Assembly: GCA_017652545.1 (NCBI GenBank) | Contig: JAGCAV010000036.1 | Location: forward strand, 1-5,084 | Length of the DNA: 5,084 nt | Reading direction: 5' to 3' | Origin: Lachnospiraceae bacterium | Lineage (GTDB): Bacteria > Bacillota_A > Clostridia > Lachnospirales > Lachnospiraceae | Shown: piece after piece, positions 1 through 5,084 of the stretch | How the letters are laid out: each line of letters starts with the position of its first letter | How positions within the stretch are numbered: position 1 is the stretch's first letter | Position numbers and translations under genes: made by a program | Notes under the pieces: model-generated | What the model saw: only the letters and a program-made list of their open reading frames with translations | Databases searched by the model: none | Told to the model about the DNA's origin: nothing

Positions 1-2
1 GG

Positions 3-116
3 GTGGTCGCATATATACGTGAGCGGGCAGGACATAAAGGAATCGTCTTTGTACAGCAGGACGACGCCGGACTCGAATTCTGCCGGAAGTTTTCACTTCA
101 GGAAATAAAAAGATAA
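3..116 (+). CDS. C-terminal tail of an unidentified upstream protein (partial)
   Basis: An open frame enters from the left edge and ends at a TAA at 114-116, giving 37 residues, so the start and most of the gene lie outside the window. The tail contains a stretch like GIVFVQQDDAGLEFCRKF. It loosely resembles the last beta-strand/helix unit of GNAT N-acetyltransferases, where a valine-rich strand is followed by an acidic turn and an FYxKxGF-like motif. That resemblance is weak and rests only on the tail. Another frame (1-108) is also open to a stop, so the frame choice is uncertain; I prefer this one because its residue pattern looks more like folded protein. The gene is not obviously related to the sugar operon, and a terminator-like structure begins 17 nt after its stop. 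Confidence 0.35.
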   Translation: MVAYIRERAGHKGIVFVQQDDAGLEFCRKFSLQEIKR

Positions 117-160
117 AAGATTTTAAGAACATACCCACCTCTTTTTGTGCAATTATACAG

Positions 161-181
161 AGAGGGTCCTCTTTACAAGAG
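161..181. promoter_or_regulatory. Two overlapping short palindromes at the -35 box; candidate operator
   Basis: AGAGG-GT-CCTCT (161-172) is a perfect 5-bp-arm inverted repeat, and CTCTT-TAC-AAGAG (169-181) is a second one sharing its middle arm. They touch or cover the predicted -35 hexamer (172-177), where a bound repressor would block polymerase. In RNA the shared arm could pair with either neighbour but not both. The arms are short enough to arise by chance, and no regulator gene is in the window to match them to. Confidence 0.3.
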
Positions 182-200
182 ACTTTTGATTGTGTATATT
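172..200 (+). promoter_or_regulatory. Predicted sigma-A-type promoter of the alpha-galactoside operon
   Basis: TTTACA (172-177) and TATATT (195-200) are separated by exactly 17 bp, each one or two bases from the TTGACA/TATAAT consensus. Transcription would start near 207, leaving a leader of about 65 nt before the TTG start at 272. The -35 box overlaps small palindromes and the -10 box lies in the right arm of the long inverted repeat. No convincing catabolite-repression (cre) site was found by eye. Confidence 0.6.
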
Positions 201-253
201 ATGCAAAAAGGGGTGCGTTTTTTTGCGCTTCCTGTACTTACTGACTGAAAAAC

Positions 254-263
254 AAAAGGAGGG
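254..263 (+). promoter_or_regulatory. Strong ribosome binding site that fixes the TTG start
   Basis: AAAAGGAGGG ends 8 nt before the TTG at 272, which is ideal spacing. A nearby GTG (267-269) is out of frame, and the protein beginning at TTG opens directly with the NAD-binding strand MKKFTFIGAGS expected at a GH4 N-terminus. The same 10-mer precedes the binding-protein gene (1650-1659). Confidence 0.85.
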
Positions 264-271
264 CTGGTGCT

Positions 272-1600
272 TTGAAAAAGTTTACTTTTATCGGTGCCGG
301 ATCACTGGATTTTACAAGAGACCTGGTGAGAGACCTGATGACTTTTCCCGCGTTTGATGAATGCGAACTGATGCTGATGGACATCAACGAGAAGCGCCTG
401 GAATACTCGAAGAAGGGCGTGGAGCGGATCGTCAGAGCCGGGGGCCATCATGCCGTCGTAAAGACCACGACGGACAGGCGGGAGGCACTCCGGGATGCGG
501 ACGGCGTACTGATCACCATCCTGCAGGGCGGTGTTGATGTGTGGCGCTATGATATTGAGATTCCCATGAAATACGGGGTCGATTACTGTGTCGGCGACAC
601 AAGGGGACCTGCCGGCATCTTCCGGTTCCTGCGCACGGCGCCCGTGATGCTGGAGATCATCCGGGATATCGAGGAGCTGTGTCCGGATGCGATCGTGCTC
701 AATTACACGAACCCCATGGCGATGCTGGTCAGCTTCCTTCAGCGCCAGACGGACATTCAGATCACCGGCCTGTGCCACAGTGTGCAGGGGACCGCGCAGA
801 TGCTCGGGAGATGGCTTGGCCTGAAGGACGGCGAGCTGGATTATACCTGTGTGGGCATCAATCACCAGGCGTTCTACCTGAAGCTGCAGCATGACGGGAA
901 GGATATGTATCCCGCGCTGAGAGAGGCGGTCAAAAAACCGGAGATCGCGGCGGAGGAACCGGTGCGTCTGGAAGTCTTCAGGCACCTGAAGTATTTCATT
1001 ACAGAGTCCTCGGGCCACAATTCGGAGTATATGGCATGGTTCAGAAAGAGACCTGACCTGATCGAAAAATACTGTACGCACGGCACCGGATGGAATCCCG
1101 GCCTGCATGCTGCCATTCTCGACGAATACCTGGGCAGAGAAGATACCTGGGAGAAGGAATACACCGACTGGCTTGAGAAGGGAGAGGTCGAGCTGGAGAG
1201 GGGAGAAGAGTACGCCTCCAACATCTTCAACGCGATCTTCGGGGACCATACGCCCTATCCGTTTAATGCCAACCTGCGCAACAACGGCTACGTGACGAAC
1301 ATCGACAGGAACGCGTGCGTGGAGGTGCCTGTGATCGCCGACAGGACCGGCATTCACACGATCGACATCCATACGCTCCCGCAGCATCTTTCCGTTCTGG
1401 TGAACAATTCCGCGAAGATCGAGGAACTGGCGGTGCAGGGGGCGATCGAGGGAGACCCGGAAAAAATCTTTGCCGCCTGTCTCTTTGACCCGCTGACTTC
1501 GGCCGTGTGCAGCATGGAGGAGATCCACGACATGGTCCAGGAAATGCTTGATCAGAACGCGGCGTACCTGACGTACTTCAAGACCCTGAAGCTCGGATAA
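272..1600 (+). CDS. melA: Alpha-galactosidase, glycoside hydrolase family 4 (NAD+- and metal-dependent)
   Basis: This is a 442-residue cytoplasmic enzyme, close to the length of E. coli MelA (about 450), with no signal peptide. It should hydrolyse terminal alpha-galactosides such as melibiose by the GH4 oxidation-elimination mechanism. The N-terminal Rossmann fold shows GAGS at 8-11 and an acidic strand end at Asp37. NYTNPM lies at 144-149. The metal ligands expected for the family are Cys168 (in CHSVQGT, 168-174) and His198 (in GINHQAFYL). Tyr241 in YFITESS matches the region holding the proposed catalytic base. CHSV is the signature of GH4 alpha-galactosidases, as opposed to the CDMP/CNVP motifs of the 6-phospho enzymes, and the ABC importer downstream also implies an unphosphorylated substrate. 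The motif DTRGPAGIFRFLRT (109-122) departs from MelA's GPGG...ALRT, so exact specificity is uncertain. The start is TTG with a strong ribosome binding site. Family certain; substrate likely. Confidence 0.9.
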   Translation: MKKFTFIGAGSLDFTRDLVRDLMTFPAFDECELMLMDINEKRLEYSKKGVERIVRAGGHHAVVKTTTDRREALRDADGVLITILQGGVDVWRYDIEIPMKYGVDYCVGDTRGPAGIFRFLRTAPVMLEIIRDIEELCPDAIVLNYTNPMAMLVSFLQRQTDIQITGLCHSVQGTAQMLGRWLGLKDGELDYTCVGINHQAFYLKLQHDGKDMYPALREAVKKPEIAAEEPVRLEVFRHLKYFITESSGHNSEYMAWFRKRPDLIEKYCTHGTGWNPGLHAAILDEYLGREDTWEKEYTDWLEKGEVELERGEEYASNIFNAIFGDHTPYPFNANLRNNGYVTNIDRNACVEVPVIADRTGIHTIDIHTLPQHLSVLVNNSAKIEELAVQGAIEGDPEKIFAACLFDPLTSAVCSMEEIHDMVQEMLDQNAAYLTYFKTLKLG

Positions 1601-1610
1601 CATCAGGGTC
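1582..1610 (+). other. Intercistronic hairpin over the melA stop codon
   Basis: GACCCTGA (1582-1589) and TCAGGGTC (1603-1610) form a perfect 8-bp stem with a 13-nt loop that contains the TAA stop (1598-1600). No T-tract follows (AAAAGATATG), so it is not a standard intrinsic terminator. Hairpins between sugar-ABC operon genes often stabilise or process mRNA so that the binding protein is made in excess; that role here is inference. Confidence 0.5.
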
Positions 1611-1649
1611 AAAAGATATGGCAACTGGTAACGGAAAAAGCAGAAAAGT

Positions 1650-1659
1650 AAAAGGAGGG
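1650..1659 (+). promoter_or_regulatory. Strong ribosome binding site of the solute-binding protein gene
   Basis: AAAAGGAGGG ends 7 nt before the ATG at 1667 and is identical to the site before melA. The two permease genes downstream have weaker or no such sites, so translation appears set to give more binding protein than permease, as is usual for ABC importers. Confidence 0.85.
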
Positions 1660-1666
1660 TTTCACG

Positions 1667-2926
1667 ATGAAGAAAAAGGTATCCCGTATACTGGCGCTGG
1701 TCCTGGGCCTGGCTCTGATCAGTGCGATTCCCGCCATGGCGGAGACCACAAAGCTGGTGATCTGGGGTCATCAGGAAGAAGTGTGGAATGACAACTACAA
1801 AAAGATCGCTGATGATTTCATGGCGGAGAATCCGGATATAGAGATCAGTTTCGAGTTCTTCCCCTATGATGATTTTGAGGCGAAGGTCCAGACCTCCCTG
1901 ATCTCAAAGAACAGTGACTGTGACATCTATGAGATGTGGGGCGGCTGGGGCATAGACTACGCGCCTACCGGCTGCCTTGATCCGATCGCGGACGATGTGG
2001 CGGATGAGATCCGGGCAGAAGCATATCCTTCGACCTACGGCGCGATGGAGTATGACGGCAAGATCTACGCGCTCCCGCTGGAATTCAATATTGAGTGCGG
2101 CGGCATGGTGGTCAACCTTCATCTGCTCGGCGATCAGGCGATCCCGACGACCTGGGATGAACTGGTGGAAGCAGCCAAAAAGGGAACCGTCCGCAACGGA
2201 TCCGAATTTGACGTAAGAGGATTTGACTTTGTCGGATGGGACGGCGTCGCCTATACCTTTGCCGAGATGATCATGTCTCAGGGCGTGAGCTATTTCAACG
2301 AGGACGGCACCTTCAATGTCACCTCTCCCGAAGCGAAGAAGGCGTTTGAAGCCCTGGCTGACCTGGTGATCGGTGATGAGCCGGTTACAGATCTTGAGGG
2401 ACTGACCACGGCCGGCGCTCTGGAGAATTTCCAGAAACTGTATGTGGACCAGGCTCTGTTCGTTCCTCACGGACCGTGGGTCCTTGCGGATGGCATGACC
2501 ACCTTCGGCCTGGAATACGGAACGGACTTTGACTATGTTGAGCTTCCGTGGTTCGGCGATGAGGTAGCCTTCCCGGCGGAGACCGGATGGTGCTTCTCCA
2601 TCAACGCAGCCAGCCAGCATAAGGAAGCCGCGAACCGGTTCCTGGATTATCTGTTCTCCGATGAGGTCCTGATCCAGAACAACGTTGCCTGCGGTCAGAT
2701 CCCGTCCAAGAAGAGCGCTGCCAACAGTGAAGAGTATCTTGAGCAGTTCCCGTACGCGAAACCGCTGGTTGATATCCTTGAAAAATCCTCATTCATCGGG
2801 TTCTTCAACACAGACCGGTTCAAGGAAGCGATCGACAATACCTTCGTAGACTACTGCTCCGGTGTTTATGAGTCTTCCGATGCCGCTCTTGCGGATATGG
2901 AGGAGAAGCTGAACGGGATCCTGTAA
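1667..2926 (+). CDS. Sugar ABC transporter, extracellular solute-binding protein (family 1)
   Basis: This 419-residue secreted protein should capture the sugar and deliver it to the two permeases encoded just downstream. The N-terminus is a classic signal peptide: basic MKKKVSR, a hydrophobic core at about 8-20, and an AMA (23-25) signal-peptidase-I site before Glu26. There is no lipobox; the first cysteine is Cys85. The mature part follows the family-1 binding-protein pattern: a first strand TKLVIWG (28-34), NPDIEISFEF (55-64), YDGKIYALPLE (129-139), TTWDELVEAAKK (161-172), HGPWVLADGM (268-277), and a C-terminal block with INAASQHKEAANRFLDYL (312-329). Aromatic residues (several Trp, Tyr and Phe) fit sugar stacking. 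Likely ligands are alpha-galactosides, judged only from melA upstream; it is functionally comparable to MsmE/MelE. The ATG is supported by its ribosome binding site. The stop overlaps the next start by 1 nt. Confidence 0.92.
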   Translation: MKKKVSRILALVLGLALISAIPAMAETTKLVIWGHQEEVWNDNYKKIADDFMAENPDIEISFEFFPYDDFEAKVQTSLISKNSDCDIYEMWGGWGIDYAPTGCLDPIADDVADEIRAEAYPSTYGAMEYDGKIYALPLEFNIECGGMVVNLHLLGDQAIPTTWDELVEAAKKGTVRNGSEFDVRGFDFVGWDGVAYTFAEMIMSQGVSYFNEDGTFNVTSPEAKKAFEALADLVIGDEPVTDLEGLTTAGALENFQKLYVDQALFVPHGPWVLADGMTTFGLEYGTDFDYVELPWFGDEVAFPAETGWCFSINAASQHKEAANRFLDYLFSDEVLIQNNVACGQIPSKKSAANSEEYLEQFPYAKPLVDILEKSSFIGFFNTDRFKEAIDNTFVDYCSGVYESSDAALADMEEKLNGIL

Positions 2927-3807
2927 TGAAAAAAGAAAATCAAAGGTTCCTGCTGCTGGTGCTCATCCCGTGCTTTGCGGTGGTGCTCGTATTCCTTGTG
3001 CTTCCGATCATCGGGACATGCCTGGTCTCCTTCATGGAATACAATCCCCTGCGGCAGGAAAACAGCTTTGTCGGCTTAAACAACTACGCAAGGCTGCTGC
3101 ATGACCAGTCGTTCTTCAGAGCGATGCGCAATACGCTGGTATTTACATTTTCCGCGGTTGCGTTCAATATCGTGCTCGCGCTGGCGATGGCGGTTGCCAT
3201 CAGCCAGTTCGAGTCGAACCGGACAAGGAGTTTCTTCCGGATGATGGTGTTCCTGCCGTGCATTGCGCCGATGGTCGCCTCTGCGGTCGTATGGGCCAGA
3301 TCCCTGTTCGAACCGCGGGGCGGTATGTTCAATGCGCTCTTAAGAGCGTTCGGACTGCAGGGCATCTCCTGGGTGGGAGATGCCCGGTATCTGATGGTCT
3401 CGGTCATCATCTTCACACTGTGGGCGGATATCGGGTACAATGTCATCCTTTTCTCTGCCGGTATCGACGGCATCCCGGGCAACCTTTACGAGGCGGCAAG
3501 GCTGGACGGCGCGGGAAGATGGCAACTTTTCAGGACGATCACCCTTCCGCTTCTGGGAAGGACGACCACGTTTATCCTTCTGATGACACTGACGTCCTAT
3601 TTTCAGATGTTCGCGCAGTTCCAGATCTTTGCTCCGAAGGAAGGACCGCAGCAATCCGGTCTGGTCATGACGGCTTATATTTACAAGCAGGCTTTTGTGA
3701 ATAAGGAAATGGGATATGCGGCAGCCATATCCATGGCGCTGTTTGTGGTGATCCTTCTGGTATCTGCGGTGCAGCAGAGACTGAGCAGGGTGGACTGGGA
3801 GTATTGA
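2926..3807 (+). CDS. Sugar ABC transporter permease, MalF/UgpA/MsmF type
   Basis: This is a 293-residue inner-membrane subunit forming half of the translocation channel. About six hydrophobic helices are visible, near residues 9-31, 71-94, 107-126, 157-178, 212-235 and 267-283. The cytoplasmic EAA loop that docks the ATPase runs from Glu189 to Pro208 (EAARLDGAGRWQLFRTITLP), with the conserved EAA and DGA groups intact. Length matches the short MsmF/UgpA group and not E. coli MalF, which has an extra large periplasmic domain. The ATG shares its first base with the last base of the preceding TAA (TAATG) and has no good ribosome binding site at normal spacing, so translation is probably coupled to the binding protein. 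The reading frame is intact. Confidence 0.92.
   Translation: MKKENQRFLLLVLIPCFAVVLVFLVLPIIGTCLVSFMEYNPLRQENSFVGLNNYARLLHDQSFFRAMRNTLVFTFSAVAFNIVLALAMAVAISQFESNRTRSFFRMMVFLPCIAPMVASAVVWARSLFEPRGGMFNALLRAFGLQGISWVGDARYLMVSVIIFTLWADIGYNVILFSAGIDGIPGNLYEAARLDGAGRWQLFRTITLPLLGRTTTFILLMTLTSYFQMFAQFQIFAPKEGPQQSGLVMTAYIYKQAFVNKEMGYAAAISMALFVVILLVSAVQQRLSRVDWEY
3335..3385 (+). repeat. Palindrome plus strong hairpin inside the first permease gene
   Basis: CGCTCTTAAGAGCG (3335-3348) is a perfect 14-bp palindrome. Eleven bases later GGGCATCTCC (3360-3369) pairs perfectly with GGAGATGCCC (3376-3385) across a 6-nt loop. Both fall in codons for the stretch between the third and fourth membrane helices (about residues 137-154). 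No T-tract follows the hairpin. The structures are seen directly; no function is assigned. Confidence 0.4.
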
Positions 3808-3808
3808 G

Positions 3809-4663
3809 ATGGCAGTGAATACAAAGAAAAAATTTTATCAGAGGGAGGGCTTCAGGGTACGGCTGATCCTGTTTCTTGTCATGATCATTGTTTCGCTGAT
3901 CATTGTGATCCCGTACGTCTGGATGCTTTCCAATTCATTCAAATCCACAAAGGAGACCCTTGTGGACGCCTCCCACCTGCTGCCGAAGGATCCCACCCTC
4001 GACGGCTACCGGAAGGTGCTTTTTGACTCGCCTTTCTTTAACTGGCTGCGAAATTCGCTGATCATCACGGTGTCGGATACGCTGATCATCCTCTTTACGA
4101 GCACGATCCTCGGTTTTCTGTTCTCCAGGTTCGAGTTCCGCGGCAGGAAGTTTCTCTTTATGATGCTGATCTTCACGATGATGGTGCCGGCGCAGGTCAC
4201 CATGATCACCAAATTCATCGTGATCGACCGGATCGGTCTTTATGACAATCTGCTGGCGCTGATCATACCTGCCATTGTCAGTGCCTTCGGCGTCTATCTG
4301 TGTAAGCAGTACTGTGATGAGATCCCCAGGGAGCTGCTGGAGAGTGCAAGGATCGACGGCGCAGGCCATTTCCAGGTCTACATCCACATCGTTCTTCCGC
4401 AGATTCGTCCGGCGATCGGTTCGCTGGCGATCTTCACGTTCCTGGAGATCTGGAATGACTACCTCAATCCGCTGCTTTACCTGTCGTCGACAAAGAACCA
4501 GACACTTCCCCTGGCGCTGTCCTTTTTCAACTCACAGCACCAGACGGATCTGTCGGCGACCATGGCGGCTTCTGCGCTGATCATGATACCGACTTCGATC
4601 GTCTTTATCATATTCCAGAAGCAGTTCATCAAGGGTATCGCGATGACGGGTATGAAGGGTTGA
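3809..4663 (+). CDS. Sugar ABC transporter permease, MalG/UgpE/MsmG type
   Basis: This is a 284-residue membrane subunit that pairs with the preceding permease. Hydrophobic helices lie near 17-38, 84-106, 114-136, 147-166, 202-224 and 255-272. The EAA loop is at 178-197 (ESARIDGAGHFQVYIHIVLP), with Ser in place of the first Ala of EAA, a common variation. The C-terminus, KQFIKGIAMTGMKG, matches the conserved end of MalG-type subunits, so the protein is complete. The ATG follows the previous TGA by a single base; GGGAG at 3797-3801 is an acceptable ribosome binding site 7 nt upstream, inside the preceding gene. No ATP-binding subunit follows. Operons of this MsmEFG/MelEDC type commonly share a general ATPase (MsmX/UgpC type) encoded elsewhere. 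An intrinsic terminator starts 13 nt after the stop. Confidence 0.92.
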   Translation: MAVNTKKKFYQREGFRVRLILFLVMIIVSLIIVIPYVWMLSNSFKSTKETLVDASHLLPKDPTLDGYRKVLFDSPFFNWLRNSLIITVSDTLIILFTSTILGFLFSRFEFRGRKFLFMMLIFTMMVPAQVTMITKFIVIDRIGLYDNLLALIIPAIVSAFGVYLCKQYCDEIPRELLESARIDGAGHFQVYIHIVLPQIRPAIGSLAIFTFLEIWNDYLNPLLYLSSTKNQTLPLALSFFNSQHQTDLSATMAASALIMIPTSIVFIIFQKQFIKGIAMTGMKG

Positions 4664-4676
4664 CCGGCTGTTGTTT

Positions 4677-4713
4677 ATGCCTGAGGGAACGGACTGTTTC
4701 TTCAGGCATTTTT
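4677..4713 (+). terminator. Strong Rho-independent terminator ending the transport operon
   Basis: ATGCCTGA (4677-4684) pairs perfectly with TCAGGCAT (4702-4709). The stem continues inward through GGGAAC/GTTTCT with two G:U pairs to a 5-nt loop (4691-4695), giving about 14 bp. The run TTTTT (4709-4713) follows. It sits 13 nt after the second permease stop and only 16 nt before the next start codon. Confidence 0.85.
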
Positions 4714-4729
4714 GTTATGGGAATGAATT

Positions 4730-5084
4730 ATGAGAAAAATGGGTAAGATCATTGTATTTTTGATTATTTCAGTGCTGGCGTTTGCCTCCTGCGTGCAGGG
4801 AGCGGATCCGGACGGGCTGGTACTGCAGGACCTGGATTACACCGAGGATCCTGTCGATGTTCCCAATCCGGACCGCGATTTTTACCGCGCCAATGACGGT
4901 ATGGTCGTTCCCGTAACGGGAACCGGAGAGGAAGGAACCGTGATGGAGGTCGGAGAGGAGCCTGTCACGGTCGGTGGAGCGCAGGTGACGACACGCGTCA
5001 GCCAGGTTTATTTTGACCTGCGCAACTTCTCGGACAATGCCATTACCGGGAGCGGGGTCCGCTATGATGAGGATTACTTCGACC
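4730..5084 (+). CDS. Putative lipoprotein, DUF4874-like N-terminus (partial, runs off the window)
   Basis: An open frame of 118 codons starts at ATG 4730 and is still open at the window end. The N-terminus is a lipoprotein-type leader: MRKMGK, a hydrophobic core (7-19), then FASC with Cys21 as the likely lipidated residue. Phe at -3 makes the lipobox atypical. The mature part contains NPDRDFYRANDG (46-57) and RVSQVYFDLRNFSDNAI (89-105). This pattern resembles the start of DUF4874 (usually NPxRGFYR, then a strand ending YFDLxxF), which normally precedes DUF4832 in secreted, TIM-barrel-like proteins suspected of acting on glycans. I recognise this by eye only, and the usual Gly of the motif is Asp50 here. 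A weak ribosome site (GGGA, 4719-4722) lies 7 nt upstream; ATG 4739 is an in-frame alternative. No clear promoter is visible between the terminator and this gene. Confidence 0.65.
   Translation, partial: MRKMGKIIVFLIISVLAFASCVQGADPDGLVLQDLDYTEDPVDVPNPDRDFYRANDGMVVPVTGTGEEGTVMEVGEEPVTVGGAQVTTRVSQVYFDLRNFSDNAITGSGVRYDEDYFD

Larger units (their letters stand above)
134..224 (+). terminator. Long imperfect stem-loop followed by T7; probable terminator of the upstream gene
   Basis: Bases 136-147 (CACCTCTTTTTG) pair with 204-215 (CAAAAAGGGGTG) over 12 positions with one T:G wobble. Pairing continues inward: two wobbles, one mismatch, then 151-159 with 193-200 around one bulged T. C134 also pairs with G217 outside one mismatch. 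The apical loop (160-192) can itself fold through AGAGG/CCTCT or CTCTT/AAGAG. Seven T's (218-224) follow the base of the right arm directly, as in a Rho-independent terminator. The loop is unusually long for a simple terminator. The repeat also contains the predicted promoter of the downstream operon, so a role in regulating that operon is possible. The pairing is seen directly; the function is inferred. Confidence 0.5.

Noticed and set aside
1..108. Alternative open frame at the left edge
   Set aside because: It ends at a TAA at 106-108 and is rich in Ser and Arg without a recognisable pattern. The frame ending at 116 looks more protein-like, though I cannot exclude this one.
134..217. The long inverted repeat as a miniature transposable element
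   Set aside because: No flanking target duplication is visible, only one copy exists in the window, and the T-run directly after the right arm fits a terminator better.
117..271. A catabolite-repression (cre) box or known riboswitch in the leader
   Set aside because: No stretch matches the cre consensus well, and the roughly 65-nt leader after the predicted start is too short and unstructured for a recognised riboswitch.
302..1771. A 489-codon open frame on the minus strand opposite melA
   Set aside because: It lies opposite a clear GH4 gene and runs into the binding-protein start. Its product is rich in His, Arg, Gln and Asp with no recognisable domain, as expected from the complement of G/C-ending codons.
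1904..2620. A 238-codon minus-strand open frame opposite the solute-binding protein
   Set aside because: It is a shadow of an intact conserved gene, with no domain and no plausible ribosome site noted.
3895..4590. GCTGATCAT occurring five times in the second permease gene
   Set aside because: Every copy is in frame and encodes Leu-Ile-Ile or Leu-Ile-Met within membrane helices, so codon preference explains it; it is not an interspersed repeat.
4717..4746. A 9-codon open frame (ATG 4717 to TAA 4744-4746) overlapping the lipoprotein start
   Set aside because: It is very short with no ribosome site of its own. Its first bases are probably part of the leader and ribosome site of the gene at 4730.

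Overview
The window carries most of a sugar-uptake and sugar-cleavage operon, read entirely on the + strand: a GH4 alpha-galactosidase-type enzyme (272-1600), an ABC-transporter solute-binding protein (1667-2926) and two ABC permease subunits (2926-3807 and 3809-4663). A strong intrinsic terminator follows (4677-4713). After it comes the 5' part of a putative lipoprotein gene that runs off the right edge (4730-5084). At the left edge is the tail of an unrelated reading frame (about 3-116).

Organism: coding DNA is moderately GC-rich with G/C-ending codons. Two genes have an identical, near-perfect Shine-Dalgarno 10-mer (AAAAGGAGGG), and one of them starts with TTG. Together with an MsmEFG/MelEDC-type importer that lacks its own ATPase, this suggests Bacillota, most likely a clostridial gut- or plant-fibre-associated anaerobe. 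This is inference. The solute-binding protein has an ordinary signal-peptidase-I leader and no lipobox, which is unusual for a monoderm and leaves a diderm host (a spirochaete, for example) possible.

Layout: 1-116 is an upstream gene remnant. 117-271 is a compact regulatory interval. It holds a long imperfect inverted repeat (134-217) followed directly by seven T's, a good sigma-A-type promoter (TTTACA, 17 bp, TATATT) nested inside that repeat, two overlapping small palindromes at the -35 box, and a strong ribosome binding site for a TTG start. 272-4663 is the four-gene operon. It has a hairpin over the enzyme stop codon, a 1-nt stop/start overlap between binding protein and first permease, and 1 nt between the two permeases. 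4664-4729 is terminator and leader. The last 355 bases encode a secreted protein that resembles the start of DUF4874/DUF4832 proteins.

Working model: the binding protein captures an alpha-galactoside (melibiose or raffinose-type oligosaccharide) outside the membrane. The two permeases import it, powered by a shared ATPase encoded elsewhere. The cytoplasmic NAD+/metal-dependent GH4 enzyme then hydrolyses the unphosphorylated sugar. No regulator, ATPase or galactose-catabolism gene is in the window. I found no CRISPR array, tRNA, rRNA or insertion sequence. The core operon is a known type of system; the least ordinary parts are the nested promoter/terminator region and the truncated lipoprotein gene.
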